Notes under the pieces: generated by a model
Told to the model about the DNA's origin: nothing
The model's input: the letters and a program-made list of their open reading frames with translations, nothing else
Databases searched by the model: none
Translations under genes and position numbers: made by a program
Assembly: GCA_021229015.1 (NCBI GenBank)
Contig: CM037789.1
Span: 26,980,782-27,044,781, forward strand
Origin: Solen grandis
Lineage: Eukaryota; Mollusca; Bivalvia; Adapedonta; Solenidae
Length of the DNA stretch: 64,000 nucleotides
Reading direction: 5' to 3'
In this document: positions 39,601-54,600 of the stretch, in pieces
How the letters are laid out: each line of letters begins with the position of its first letter
How positions within the stretch are numbered: position 1 is the stretch's first letter

Positions 39601-42600
39601 CCAGTTTATTTATTCCATTTTAGAAACCAGTCTGTAATTAGATTTGTTCTATTTATGGAACTACAGAAAGCCCAGGCTGAAATAGAGGACCACCTTAAGA
39701 CTGCCGAGATGTTGTCCCTTAAGGGGGACACTAGAGGACAGAAAGAGCAGATCGTTAATGAACTGATCAAGGTTCATCAGAGATTCCAGGCCCGGATCCA
39801 CGAATATCAGATTCTGCTCAAAATGACCATCCAATTCTTTAGAAGCCTGGATCAGGTATGCTGTATAATGTAAAAGCACCTGTATTTTACCTGTCCCCAA
39901 GTTCTTGAAGATATTGAAAATCATATTCATACTCTGTTACAGACTGGCAATACAATGATTTTATCGCTCAAATTAGTTTGATCAAATGAGCAGAGTAAAC
40001 AACATCTTTTAAGCATATTCTCAGCTAAGCCAAATTTTATACTCAAAATATGCTTGTGTTAATTAACTTCGCAAGAGTAGAGCAATTTTATAATTATATA
40101 ATATCATTTAAAAATTATGAATTTTCAATTATATCATCATTATAATTATATGATATATTTTCCGGCTTGGCAAGCTGATATAGTATATAGAAAACCTGGT
40201 AATGCATAAGTTCATGAATATTCATTATCTCATTATCATAATTATATGACAAATATTCCAGCTTGACAAGCTGATCGACATGACGGAGAAGGAGTACCTG
40301 GAATCAGAACTTCCAGCAGATCTCAGTCGCGCTGAGAACATGCTGGAGGAACACAAGCGCAAGAAGCAAGAGATCTCCCAGCTGATCAATTATACAGCTG
40401 ATGAGGGAGAGAAAATAGTCGTCAGAGTTAGAGAAACTGTAAGTTTCAGTTTTGTGCCACTGTGTTTCACAATAAATTATGAAAGCAAAAAAAAAAAAAA
40501 ATTCTTTTTCTGAGTAGAAAGAAGACCCTTAATCAGGGAATTAGATTTATTAAAGTGATTCTCGTCTTTAACAAGTCTGTAGCTTTTAATTTTCTGAAAT
40601 GTCTGAATTTGAGACAAAATTACTGTAAAACCATGCAGTATTTACATTTTGCTCTCTAAATTTTGTTCTCAGAATATCAGTGAAAACTGAATAAAATATG
40701 TATTTTTGTCAAAGTGATGTAAATTCTGACATGTTTCCTTGGTAACAGGATGCTGAGGCCGTTGCTAAGGATGAAGTGCAACGCGTCATGACAGCAGCAG
40801 AAGACTATAAACGTCGCTGGAATAGCACATGGGAGGAACAAGAAAGACGACTGAGACAAAACCTACAGATCTGTCAGTTCAACTTTGACCTGAGACAGGT
40901 AATTGCCATAGTAACAATTCTCAATTTATATGACCTTGACCTTCTGTGTCATTCCTTTTGACATTTTCATTATTGACATTTTTTACTTATAGAACTTTTC
41001 GTTCAAAAAGATTATTTAGTGAATGACCTCTGTACTGTATTTCAGATCCACTCTGAAATCGACGAACTTCATCATCATTTACAAGCAAGACGTGGTAGCT
41101 ATGGCAACTCCCTGCCAGCTGCCAAGATGACATCACAAGCTTTCAAACAGTTTGAAATGACTGTTGAGGTAATGCCTTGAAGTTTGACTTAATTCCAAGT
41201 ATCTGAAAATTGTTTAATTACTTAACAAGCAGTATTCTCTATGTAATGTCATTTTTTAAACATTTATTACATATTATAATTCAATCTGTGATACTATAAT
41301 ATAAAAATGCTATTTAAAAGTATGTTGACCATCTCTTTATGTCATTTTGAAGATCAAATCCTTGACAGTAAATGCACAGATATTTAAAAAATCAAAAACA
41401 AACATCAGAAACATTATTGATGGAATCTCTATACCTGCTCAAAGGATACATGCATCGGCAGTTACATATGAGGCATGTTATGCCATAGTTATGATGAGCA
41501 TAGACCTTCAACCTTGACCTTCAACCTTGACCTTTGGTATTTCAGATTATAGAGAAGAAGATTCAGAACTTTACGTCCACGGCGGAACTGATGGTGCAGG
41601 ACGAGCACTACGATTCTGTCCACATTCGCCGTGAGATCGACATGCTCAACACAAAATGGACCACATTCCACACGAGTGTACGGGACTACAGAGACATGCT
41701 GGAGATCTCCATCGAGTATTTTAAACTCATTGAGGAGGTGAGTGACATGAGCTTCTATGATCACATTGTGCTCACAGTGAGTTATGGTAATGAACCTGCA
41801 TCCGTTGTCAGTTGGTATTGTCCAGACATTTCTGATACTATTTTGATATAATTATATAGTGCCAGAAATTTAGGACAGAAACGTGTTTAAATTTATTTTT
41901 AATACATGTATTCAAGATTAACACCAGTAATTAACTTTAAATACTTTTTTTCTGCAGTCTTATGAATGGATGAGTTTAATAATTCTATAGGGCATTTTGA
42001 CTATTGCCTGAATAGGTGCTTTTCAGATAATGTGACCAGGAACTTTATGATATTAAAACTTAATTTATTTATCAATTAATTAATCAATTAATACTTCATT
42101 GTTTGTTTTGCAGTCTGAGCTATGGATGAGTGAAGGGAACAGTTTGCTGATAGCACTTGGACAGAGGGCCAACCAGTGTCAAACCCCAGAGGAGGCAAAT
42201 GAACTCCTCCAACAGATTCAGAAGTTTGTGGAGGAGGGCAGACCCATTCAGGATGAGAGGTTGAACAAGATCTCAGAACTGGCACAACAACTGTATGGTA
42301 AGATTTTCCTCTTGTTTATTACTAATTTTTTGTTTACCGTAGAAGACCATGGATAGTGCGTTTTTTTGTTCCATAATTTATGATCTATTTCCAGCATGAA
42401 CTCAACCTACATTGATAGTTATGGAGTTACAAAATGAAAGAATTGCTATAATATAGCTATCTAATTGTTGCAAAATATAAATTTGTATTGATGTTACTGT
42501 ACCTGATTTACCTAGAGATTTACCTGTTGATTTATCCGTACAGGTGAGGAGGGCCCAAGCCGTGTTCACAACCTGTATGTCCAGTACCAGGATCTGATAC

Positions 42601-45600
42601 AGAACTTCCAGCAAGCTGACAATGAGGTCTCACGCCTCAAGATTAACCTGGTATGTTTCTTTCTGCCTTGTTTGATTTTTTTTGAAAAAAGAAATATAAA
42701 AATAATCTCAGGATCAGAAAAACATCTTATGAATACATTGTTCAGACAAAGGCTATAAGTCTATTTTTCAAGGGTTTTGAAAAAGAAACTACAAATGAAT
42801 GGTTCACCACTTTTTTACCATAGGAGCAGGCTCCAGCCCAGGAAGAATTTATCCCTATGGAGGTCAAGGCCACAGCTGAGGCCCCGCCCCGACCACCTCG
42901 CATCACTCAGCACCTCAAGAATGCTGAGGTTATGGAGGGAACAAAGTGAGTACCATGTGCCAGTCTGAAACTGTCGTATTTAGAACTTCTAGTTGTATCA
43001 CAAGGTTTTATAATAAAATAGATTTACATTTAAAAAATGCTGGAATCACATATAACTGAACACAACAGTTAAGTGGAAGAGGATGTATGTATCTGTTATT
43101 TTCATTTAGTAAATAACAGGGTTTTTTTTAAATTTTAACAATTTTAATTTTTTTGCACAGTCTGTTATGTTTGTTAATAATTTATGACTAATTCAGTTTT
43201 ACATAGTTTTTTGCATCAAACAAAAAAAAAACATCATTCATTGATATTAATTCTTTGAATGAGAAAGTTGAAGACATGTAGATATTTCTTTTTTTATCAC
43301 TATTACATAATTATTAAGTGCATTGTACACATTTCTAGGGTCATATTTGAGTGCCAAATTGAGTCAGAGCTGACCTTTGAGGTCAAATGGTTCAAGGACA
43401 GCCTGCCGCTGAACAGTCCCGACTACGAGACACGACTTGAAGGAAATGTCGCCACACTGACCATTGAAGAGACATTCTCAGAAGACACGGCAAGATACAT
43501 GATCCGTGTTAGCAACGCCATGGGGGAGGTGGAGTCCGCCGCCTACTTGCATGTCAAAGGTAAGGGTCATAGGTCACTTGTCAAGGTCATAGGTCATACG
43601 TTTCATAGGTCATAAACATTCATAGATTTGAGGATATTTGTTTATGGAGGACCCAGAAATACTTGTTTCTCATGAATGTATGAATCCTTTGGTGTCATTT
43701 CTGCAGTGATACTTTTGTTGATTTGGGGGAGAAATAAATGTCAAAGTTTAAGATCAGAGGTCATTTCGTCCTTTGCTGGTTTTCATTTCATAACTGTAAT
43801 TTTCAAAAGGTTTGTTAATTATGTAAAATGGAGAGAAAAACAAAACAAAGACATAGTGAAATGATCTGTTCTGTAGTTGATATTGAAAGTGATTCGTAAT
43901 AGGAAGGATAAAGGTCAAGGTCACTTTTCTGTGATTTCAAGAATTTTAATGACCTTTACCCTGTGACCTTGAACGGAAGTCATTTTATCACATGGTCATT
44001 TTCTTGTTCTTTCAAGGATTTTTTTTAGACATGCTCACATCATTGCATGAAATCATTGCTTACATTATGACAACAGCATTTCAGTAGTTTTACACATTTT
44101 GCATTATTATGCCTACTCTTTCCACCTCTGGTAAAGCATCATGGGACTTGTAAAAGAGGTTTTATTCTAAAGCACATTTCCTTGTTGCAATGTTAGAACA
44201 CGGCCTATATGAGAACCATGTAGTTTAAGAAGTCTTTCAAGGTTTCATTTTTGAATGTATTTCACATTTACTTGTGCATATATGAATACATGTAAAATCA
44301 CTTTAATAGTAAAATTCTGATAAGATATATCTTTTGGACAAGTTACAGAGATTGCATTTTATAAGTTTGATGGTTTCTGATTGTAGAACAGCCTGCATTG
44401 GTACAATATATGTTGCCTGGTGTTTTAAAGAATATTATTGGTAATATTTCCATAATGTAGATAAAGTAGGGGACTGATTTTTTTTAGAATAAGGGCTCTG
44501 ATGATGTTATGGGATTTGATTAAAGGATAGCTGACAATTGTTTTGTCATTTACTTGTTTATGGTGGGCAACAAGTTAGATACTCTGATATGTGTAGTATT
44601 CTATGTGGTTATGGTGAGGGAAGTCTATTGTTATAATTAATTTGAGTAGAGTTCATTAGGAAAAGGGTGTTGGACATTTTTTACTTCTTGTGGTTGAAAA
44701 TGGATTTTTTAGTTGTTTTGATAGACCAATATATCACAAAATGAAGTTTAGAATATTTGAATAATCCATATTGAGAAACCCTAGTCAATTTAATCTAGGT
44801 TTTAGCATTTGCTTGATACACCATATGTAATAGACTGGTCCTTCCTATGTAAACCTTCACTGCATACATGCATAGGGTTAATGGTAAATAAAATGTATCA
44901 AAACACTGTAACCAGTCTAGTTGTAACCACGGCGTTGCTGTTCATTTCAGAGACACATCAGCAAATTATCCCCCCTGAATTCACAAAAAATCTCAAATCC
45001 ATGGACGCTCTTGAGGGCAGTCCATTTGCCTTTGAGTGTCATGTGATGGGAATTCCATCGCCAACGATCAGTTGGTACAAGGATGAAATCAACATCGACA
45101 ACTCCCCTGATTATGTCATTACCAAGATAAACAGCACATGTTGCCTTAAGATCAGGAAAATTACACAAGACCATAGCGCACGTTACACGTGCCGTGCAAA
45201 TAACCCGGGCGGAGAAGCGTCTTCTTCGGCTCGTCTGACAGTCATACGTAAGCAGCATCCTAAAGACTGTATTGCTTGCACTTGGACTGCTTTCTGCATC
45301 TTGGATGCTTGAAGTTCTATAAATAATTATAGAAAATAAGTTTTTGTGTCTTGCATCATGGACCTATAATCTGACATAATCAAAAAGTATTATTTTGGAG
45401 AATGCTGCTTGGAAAGAATCAAAAGAAAAAAATAAATGATTTTCCCACCCTTCCAATATAACTGACTGTCCCCAGTTTAATATTTGCTGATGTTGTTTTT
45501 GCAGTGTGATTTATATTATGATTGTGTTACTAAATATAACTTATGATTATTAACAATGTTAATGTTTGTCATGCATTTTAAACCTCCATCTCTACCCTAA

Positions 45601-48600
45601 AACTCCCAATACTTAACATGCATGATAAAGCCTTATCTTTGAATTGTTTCCTTTATTTCATAGACTGTATGTTTTAGTTTCAGACTTAAACTCCATTAGT
45701 GACTGTGAATTGATCATGCATACATTTATCTCATTTCCAAGCAAGTTTATTACTTAAATGAAATTAAATTTTGAGAATTAAAAAACTGTTGGATATAACA
45801 CAACTTGAATAGGAAAACTTTTGTAATAATAATTCTGAGTCAGTAAGTTATTAAATCAAAATGAAATTAGTAATAGAAAATGAGTCAATTTAGAAAATTC
45901 ATATTTTTTTAAAAGCTTTAGGCATTTGTTCTTAACTTATGCAAATGAAACACTGCTAAAGAACTTAAGACACTTTTGAGGCAGTTATATGTACATTGTG
46001 GTATTCACTTTATGATTTTTTTTATCTTGACCTGATTTATAATGACATAAGCTTGCTTGGAGAATGACAACACTAATGGTGAATACTTGTTTTTATATTT
46101 TGCTACTGATTTATTTAAAGGGGATAAAAAGAGGGCAGATCAGGCCATTGAACCCTGCAAGTATTTCTTTCCCTTTAGAATGTAGTCCGGGAACCCTTTT
46201 TTCTGCACCTTCTCTCACACAGTGCTCCTTTTTGCATCCCTATAAATGTACAAGTTGATTCTATAGGACAGGTTTTTAGCTGCTAGTCATGAACTCAGGT
46301 TTAAACAGAACAGAAATTGTAATGAGACTTGTACATTGTACATGATCATGCTTGTGATAAACAGAAGAATAAGTAAATCAGCAAGTTAAGTGAATACCAT
46401 TTTCATCCCTTCCTTACTCCTTAGCTTCTTGTCACATCAAGGGAAATGAAAAGTAACATATACATAGAACTTGCACAAGCAAGTTTTTTTACAGCAGTTT
46501 TTGAAGTAGCAAATGATGAATGATTAACAATATTCAGAATCAAATTAAGTGGATATGGTGGTTTTCATCTATCCAGCATTTTCATGTTCAGTTAAAAAAA
46601 AAGAAACTTTATAATAAATTATAGGAGATTTTAATCCTTGAACATGATGACTTTCTTTGTACTCCTAATGATATGTTTGTTATGTAATTGAACAACTATC
46701 ATCAGAAAATGATAAATATATTCAATTAATTTGAAACAAATCTGGGTTGAAGCATATTTCTGGTTTCCCTGTGTGTTGGTTTATATAGAACTTACATACT
46801 GTATAGCCCCTATTAAACACTCAGTGTGGACTTTACATTCTCCTTTAAAAAATGTCAACAGATCATCCTCTAATTAATGAATTAAGTAAGTAAACATCCC
46901 CGCTTATCCTCTCTTTTGTCAACTCAACCGAGAAACATTTCTGTCTGTAATTGTGTACAGTTTAAAATCAAATTATCAACATGTTGGTATATCTTTATTA
47001 TCGGTTGATATCCAGTAGAGGAGATTTATATGAGTAAGGTCCTTCATCAGAGGGAATACAGTACCCCATGAGAGGTCATTTTATTGTATGGGCATTTATT
47101 AGAGGGAATATGTTATACCATGAGCGGTCATTTTATTGTATGGGCATGAATTTTATTAGAAGAAATATGGTACCCAATGAGTTGTCGTTTTATTGTATTG
47201 GCATTTATCAGAGGGAATATGTTATACCATGAGCGGTCATTTTATTGTATGGGCATTAATTTTATTAGAGGAAATATGGTACCCCATGCGTGGTCATTTT
47301 AGTGTGTGGGCATTTATTAGAGGGAATACAGTACACCATGAGCGGTCATTTTATTGTATGGGCATTTATTAGAGGGAACATGGTACATTGCACTGCACTG
47401 CACTGCACTGTAGTTAGACGCTAGAAATTAAGCAAAAGAGGACTACCCACCTTTATAAACATGCTGATTTGTTAATTGATATTTAATTTGATATTTTACT
47501 GTCTTATAACTACTGCATCAAAACGATATGATAAGTTTTTATTTTGCATGCATATCAAATGCATATTACTCCATACGCATGACAATACCTTCCTGTTCAT
47601 ATATTGATATAGTTATGAAAATCTTAAATTTATTTATGTTATTTATTAGAAACTTGAGTGTGTAGTTTGAGTGGTTTTTGTTGTTGATAGTTTGTTTACT
47701 GTTAGAGGATGTAAGTGATTTCCCTTTTTTATCCTCATGGATTTTTTTTGGAAATTTCAATTTTGATATTTAAACTATTATTTCATAATAAATTTGATAT
47801 ATGATTAATATGTACTTAAGAAGCATGTTTTCCTTTCTTGCGCATGCCTGTTACAATATATTTATGGTCTTGAAATAGAATATTTTTCTTTATATTAAAT
47901 TGTATATAATTGTGTAGATAAAAGTAGAAAGAAAAAAAACATGGCTTCAGCAGTGTATGTACAATTCAAACAAAAATATTTTTCTACTAGTAATCATTTT
48001 GAAGTAACCTTTTACATATTGTTTTTCATTTATTCATGAATGCCTCTCACATATTTTTTTAATTGATTAGAAACAAGTATATATTTTGATTTAACCTCAT
48101 CAAATTTCAAATACCTAAGGAGTATATACATACTAACATAAAACCAATCAAATGATAGTTTGTCCTTAAAAATCTTAACCAATCACATGATTGTAAGATT
48201 GTTTAAATTTAGACCAATCAATAACAAGTATAGTTTGCTTTTAAAATCTTAACCAATCACATGTAAGATCATATAAATTTTGACCAATTACGTAATTTTT
48301 TACATATATTTTGTTTCACAGCTGCACAGACTCCCATAATTCAGCAGGAGTTGAAGGACAGTGTAGGAGCAGAGGGTAAACCAATCAAATTGGAGATTGT
48401 GTTCTCAGCCAGCCCCCCACCCCAGGTCACATGGTACAGGGGTCAAGAGAAAATACTACCATCCAGTTTGTTCAAGGTACCTTAATTCACAACATTGTAA
48501 AAGCATTTGTTTAGTTGTAAAATCAAATATAAATATAATATTCAGATTCAGACAATTTTTGGGTACATGTTTTTATCTCTCCATGCTCTAATTCACACCA

Positions 48601-51600
48601 GGAAAGTTCAGTTTTGATGGCTATTTCATAAATTAATACTTTTCAGTATTTTTTTTCTGCATCTATCTTTTTAAAAAAGTTTACCCTTTGCTTTAATGCC
48701 ACATCTAAACATTTATGTTTTTACCTTTTTTTTTAAAATTAATTTTAGATTACTATTGAGATGACACGTTCAGTTTTGGAAATCACCGAAGCATACCCGG
48801 AAGATTCTGGTGACTATTCCGTTGTCATTAGAAACCCACTGGGCGAAGCTAGAAGCTCGTGTGTAATCACCATCGAAAGCTTCTACTCAAGCACTGCGTA
48901 AGTTTTCCCAATTGTCCATAACTTTTGTTAAAGAACCTGGTGTGAAGTATTTTTATTCCATTGATTTGATCTCGGAAATTAACTTAGTTGAATATTTAAG
49001 TTGTTATTAATTTGAATTCTCTGAAGAAAAAAAAAACATTATAAAGTTATGTATTAATAATGAAATATATGTTAATAATGGATTGTGTTTTTTTTGGGAT
49101 TAAAAAAATATAATTACATGTGTCTTTAATTAGAAATGAGATTTGTCATTCTGTTTTGGTTCTGACATGTAAAGGGATTAATAATCAAAAATTAAAAATG
49201 ACTTCACATCTCAGACATTTAAGCCCATGTTTCATATACCGTAGGTAGATTTTCTTTGTTATTAATTGTTTGAATAGATTTGTTAGCTGTGTTTAGAAAA
49301 GTTGTTAACATGTGTTTCTATGAAATTGGTGGTGTGTTATGATGCTTTTAAGTGTTGTTATACCTGTTTTATTGTGACCTAAAATAACATGAATCAAATA
49401 TAAATTAGTTAGTTCTCAGTTCTTCTATAAGAAGTGAAAATGATTATGAAAAAATCAAAGTGCCATTATAGCAGATCAAAAGTGAATTATGTTTACAAAG
49501 AATGTAACACAGCTAAAAGTATAATAAACTTGTAGATTATATACTATATCTAATATGTGAAATAAGACTTTTTGGCAAAATAATTCAAAAGTTTACAAAA
49601 TCTGCCAGATATCTTTACCTTATGTATATCCCTAGTAGATCCCTAACATGATTATATATCAGCCATACCACAAATATTTACAAATGTATATCTTATACCA
49701 CATTTATTTCCTCCCTTCAAGAGCTAAAATGTTAACCCTTTCCCTCATATAGACTCATTTTGACACACTCAATAGGTACCACATAAAGCCTGATCTGCAG
49801 AAAACCACAGTTAAACCTTACCAAATTTAATTACATAATCCTCATTTCCAGACCACTGAGGAGCAGCGAACAGCATAAAACCTGATCAGCCTGTGAGTTA
49901 CTTGCAGGCTGATCTGGTTTTATGTTGTTTACATAGGTCTTTTCATGGTTTCCTCTATGAGGGAAAGGGTTAAGGAACTACCTGTATCCATCTTGAGTAT
50001 TACTGTATATAAAGTATCATATCCCAATTATAACAAGTACTTGTCAGATTCAATTGTGTAATACCAAAGGTAAAATTAACATTGGAAAATGTTATGTATG
50101 GTTATTTACATGAATAGTTTAAACTAATTTAATTTTGATTAAATATGTAATCTTTTTCTCATTTTTTTATATCTTTGAAAATTCATTTGAAAAAATAAGA
50201 GAAAATATATGTGTTTATGTATGATAACTTACATCTCAAACAAATTAAACATTAAGATTATTCTTTGTAATATATATGTGTATATGTGTGCATATAGGTG
50301 ATATGTGTTATGACTATTTTTTAATCAAACATTTCTAGTGTCGAACCTGCACCAGCTCCAGTGTAAGTGTTTGCGCCAGAAAATTGGGCCAGAAAATCCT
50401 GTAGTTTCCACTTTCCCGCTACTTTCTGAGTTCACTGCATTATACTCCTGTATTAGTTGGCCAAAGCTTATTTTAATCTTTGAGCTGCCCTCTTTGAATC
50501 ACTTTGTAGCCGCTTCACCATTTTCACAAAAACTAAGCTTCATTTTCACAAGTTTGGGGAACTTTTTTCTGTCAGTATAATCTTGTAATTAGATTACTTG
50601 TCAGGAAATTGTTTAAAGTTTAACTTATTTTGGAGGTCATATATATATTTTAGTTAAAAGCTTTGTGGTCAAATTGGGTTGAGGTGTATTTGCTTAAAGT
50701 ATGGTGTTTATTATAAAACAACAGTATACTTTTACTGCTAGTAGGTGTTAAGATACTTTGGTTGGGCTTTGGATTTATATTACAATATTGATTTGAATTG
50801 GCTAGTCAGCCATGTTTGATAGCTTTTGCAGCCATTATAAAAGGTATTGTGAATATATCAAACTACTAATGTACAGGCATTGTATATTAGAATAAAGCAA
50901 ATCTATTGGAAAAATATGTAAATAAAGGAATTATTTAAACATTTGTACAATAGATAAATGTTTTATAATTCAACAACTACAACAAAACATCTTAATAACA
51001 ACATTTGGTAAAAAGAAACTTATAATCAAATTTATGTTTAAAAGAAAATTCTTTCTAGTTATATGTCCTTCATTAAATTGAATCCTCTAGACAAAATGCA
51101 AATTACTGGTTCAGCCTTGGAACCTTGAAAATGAAATATATATTTAGAATAACAACACAAAAAACAAAACATTCTCTACTTTTTTTTTACTGCATAGTAG
51201 TCTGCAATACATAGAACCCCGCAGAACATCTGGCTTACAATGAAATAATAAATAGATAACCATACTATAAACTATACCATTTTCTCTTCCTCATCAATCA
51301 GAAAAAATGTTTTACTACCCTGATGTTGTAAATATTGAAAGTCTTGTATACTTGTATACTGTCCACAACATGTTTCATGTCCTAGACTTGTGGTGTCATC
51401 CATTACTTACTTTTTGTTGCTTTCTGTGTTGCTTCTGCTATTGTTTGTACGCCGAACTTCACCTTATGAAGCTTGGGCAAACTGGAATCAAACATGTCAT
51501 GTGTACTGTCGCTTTTATCTTGAATTTTTCAAGGGCAGACAATGGTACTTACACATACTTTTTTCTGTTATTTGGGAAGGGGCCTTAAAACTATATTTTT

Positions 51601-54600
51601 GGGAGTAAATGCACCATTTTCTAAAGTCTGGGGAAAGAAAAAACCCTTTGGTAAATAGCAATTTGGGGGGAAAATATTATGAATTTAAAGAATTTTTCTT
51701 AGGGAAAAGGCCAATGAATGGTCCTTGATAAAGATGGAGGGGAAAAAAACATGTCCTGTAAAGCTTAAGACTGTGGTTCGGTGACAGGAAAAATAGCTGG
51801 GGTTGCATTCAGAATAGATGTGGCCATAGTCTGAGTAACTATTCATTTAAGAATCAAAGAAATCTGAAATTGAAAGCGGTAAGTGGTAAAGCGGTGGTAC
51901 TAATCACCCTCAGCTATAGATCTAGTTGGCTTTACAGCTCTAGTTGTTGTTGTAGTTGGCTTTATAGTAGAGGTTTGTATTTCAGCGGGAGTACCCTCAC
52001 ATTCAGGCAAGTGACCCGGCATGGTTCTATGTCCTTCTCAATCCTGATATCATAAGTTATATATAGCTAACACTTGCATGCCACATTTTTTGTTTTGATC
52101 CTTAACATCCAAGGAATATATTTTAAATTTTCTCAGGTGTAAAAAAACATTATTGAATGTATTCCAGTTAGGAAAATGAAGAATACATAGAACTCTATAT
52201 GAAATTATGTTATGCATTGTTTCTATAATCCAAAATGAATATGAAAAAGGATGCAGCATTGATTAGGAAAATGAAGAATATATAGAACTCTATATGAAAT
52301 TATGTTATGCATTGTTTCTATAATCCAAAATGAATATGACAAAGGATGCAGCATTGATTAGGAAAATGAAGAATATATAGAACTCTATATGAAATTATGT
52401 TATGCATTGATTCTGTAATCCAAAATTAATATGTGCAGCATTAATTATGAATTAGAAGAGGTAGAAGAAAATGTCTGCAGCCCATCCCATCTAGAGATAA
52501 TTGTATTTTTGTAGTTTTTAGGAATAATTGTTTTTAAAGCATAAATATGAATGCTAATGATTGCTATTGAATGATACAGGCACAGTAAGTTATTTATGAT
52601 TGTTACAGAATTAAGATCTATAGGGTCTCCGGTGAGCATAATGGCCATTGTGCAGGCTTTTCATAAATGCACCCTAGCAGGGATTGTTTATTGGTTGCTC
52701 TGACATTGTATATGACGGGGAGGGACAGCTAGTTTTTGACTAGATTTTTTAGCTCACCTGAGCACAAAGTGCTCAAGGTGAGCTTTTGTGATCGCCCTTC
52801 GTCCGGCGTCCGTCATCGTGCGTCGTCCGTCGTCAGTCGTCCGTCGTCAACAATTTTCTTTAAACGACATCTCCTCTGAAACTGCTGGACAGAATTTAAT
52901 GAAACTTGGCAGGAATGTTCCTTGGGTAAGGCTCTACAAAAGTTGCTAAAATAAAGTTGATCCATGAAGAACTCTGGTTGCCATGGCAACAAAAAGAAAA
53001 ATAATTTGAAAACTTTAAAAATCATCTCCTTCAAAACTACTGGCCAGATTTCAAAATAATTTGGTACAGATGTTCCTTGGGTCAACCTCTACCAAAGTTG
53101 CTAAAATTATTCTGATCCGTAAAAAAACATGGCCGCCAGGGGCGGGGCTTATTTGCCTTATATGTATATAGAGAAACCTTTAAACAACATCTCCTCTGAA
53201 ACCACTGGACAGAATTTGATTAAACTTGGCAGGGATGATCCTTGGGTCAACCTTCACAAAAGTTGCTAAAATAAACTTGATCCATGTAGAACTCTGGTTG
53301 CCATGGCAACAAAAAGGAAAAAAAAATGAAAACTTTAAAAATCATCTTCTTCAAAACTACTGGCCAGATTTTAAAATAAATTGGTACAGATGTTCCTTGG
53401 GTCAACCTCTACCAAAGTTGCTAAAATTATTCCGATCCGTAAAAAAACATGGCCGCCAGGGGCAGGGCTTATTTGCCTTATATGTATATAGAGAAACCTT
53501 TAAACAACATCTCCTCTGAAACCACTGGACAGAATTTGATTAAACTTGGCAGGGATGATCCTTGGGTCAACCTTCACAAAAGTTGCTAAAATAAACTTGA
53601 TCCATGTAGAACTCTGGTTGCCATGGCAACAAAAAGAAAAAAAAATGAAAACTTTAAAAATCATCTTCTTCAAAACTACTGGCCAGATTTTAAAATAAAT
53701 TGGTACAGATGTTCCTTGGGTCAACCTCTACCAAAGTTGCTAAAATTATTCCGATCCGTAAAAAAACATGGCCGCCAGGGGCGGGGCTTATTTGCCTTAT
53801 ATGTATATAGAGAAACCTTTAAACAACATCTCCTCTGAAACCACTGGACAGAATTTGATTAAACTTGGCAGGGATGATCCTTGGGTCAACCTTCACAAAA
53901 GTTGCTAAAATAAACTTGATCCATGTAGAACTGGTTGCCATGGCAACAAAAAAAAACAAAAAAAACCCTCTAAAAATCATCTTCTTCAAAACTACTGGCC
54001 AGATTTTTAAAATAAATTGGTACAGATGTTCCTTGGGCAAACCTCTACCAAAGTTGGTAAAATTATTCCGATCCGTAAAAAAACATGGCCGCCAGGGGCG
54101 GGGCTTATTTGCCTTATATGTATATAGAGAAACCTTTAAACAACATCTCCTCTGAAACCACTGGACAGATTTAGATTAAACTTGGCAGGGATGATCCTTG
54201 GGTCAACCTTCACAAAAGTTGCTAAAATAAACTTGATCCATGTAGAACTCTGGTTGCCATGGCAACAAAAAGAAGAAAAAAAATGAAAACTTTAAAAATC
54301 ATCTTCTTCAAAACTACTGGCCAGATTTTAAAATAAATTGGTACAGATGTTTCTTGGGTCAGCCTCTACCAAAGTTGCTAAAAATTTTCCGATCCGTAAA
54401 AAACATGGCCGCCAGGGGCGGGGCTTATTTGCCTTATATGTATATAGGGAAAACTTTAATCAACATTTCCTCTGAAACCACTGGACAGAATTTGATTAAA
54501 TTTGGCAGGAATGATCCTTGGGTCAACCTTCACAAAAGTTCCTAAAATAAACTTGATCCATATAGAACTCTGGTTGGCATGGCAACAAAAAGAAAAAAAA

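Larger units (their letters stand above)
45248..48321 (+). other. Intron 25 (3.1 kb)
   Basis: No exon recognised. Contains the 47-kb minisatellite and a duplicated block before exon 26. Confidence 0.65.

Noticed and set aside
51985..52006. Possible 21-nt microexon with a GC donor (TTTCAG..CATTCAG|GCAAGT)
   Set aside because: Phase gives an unconvincing peptide and the donor is non-canonical; no other support.
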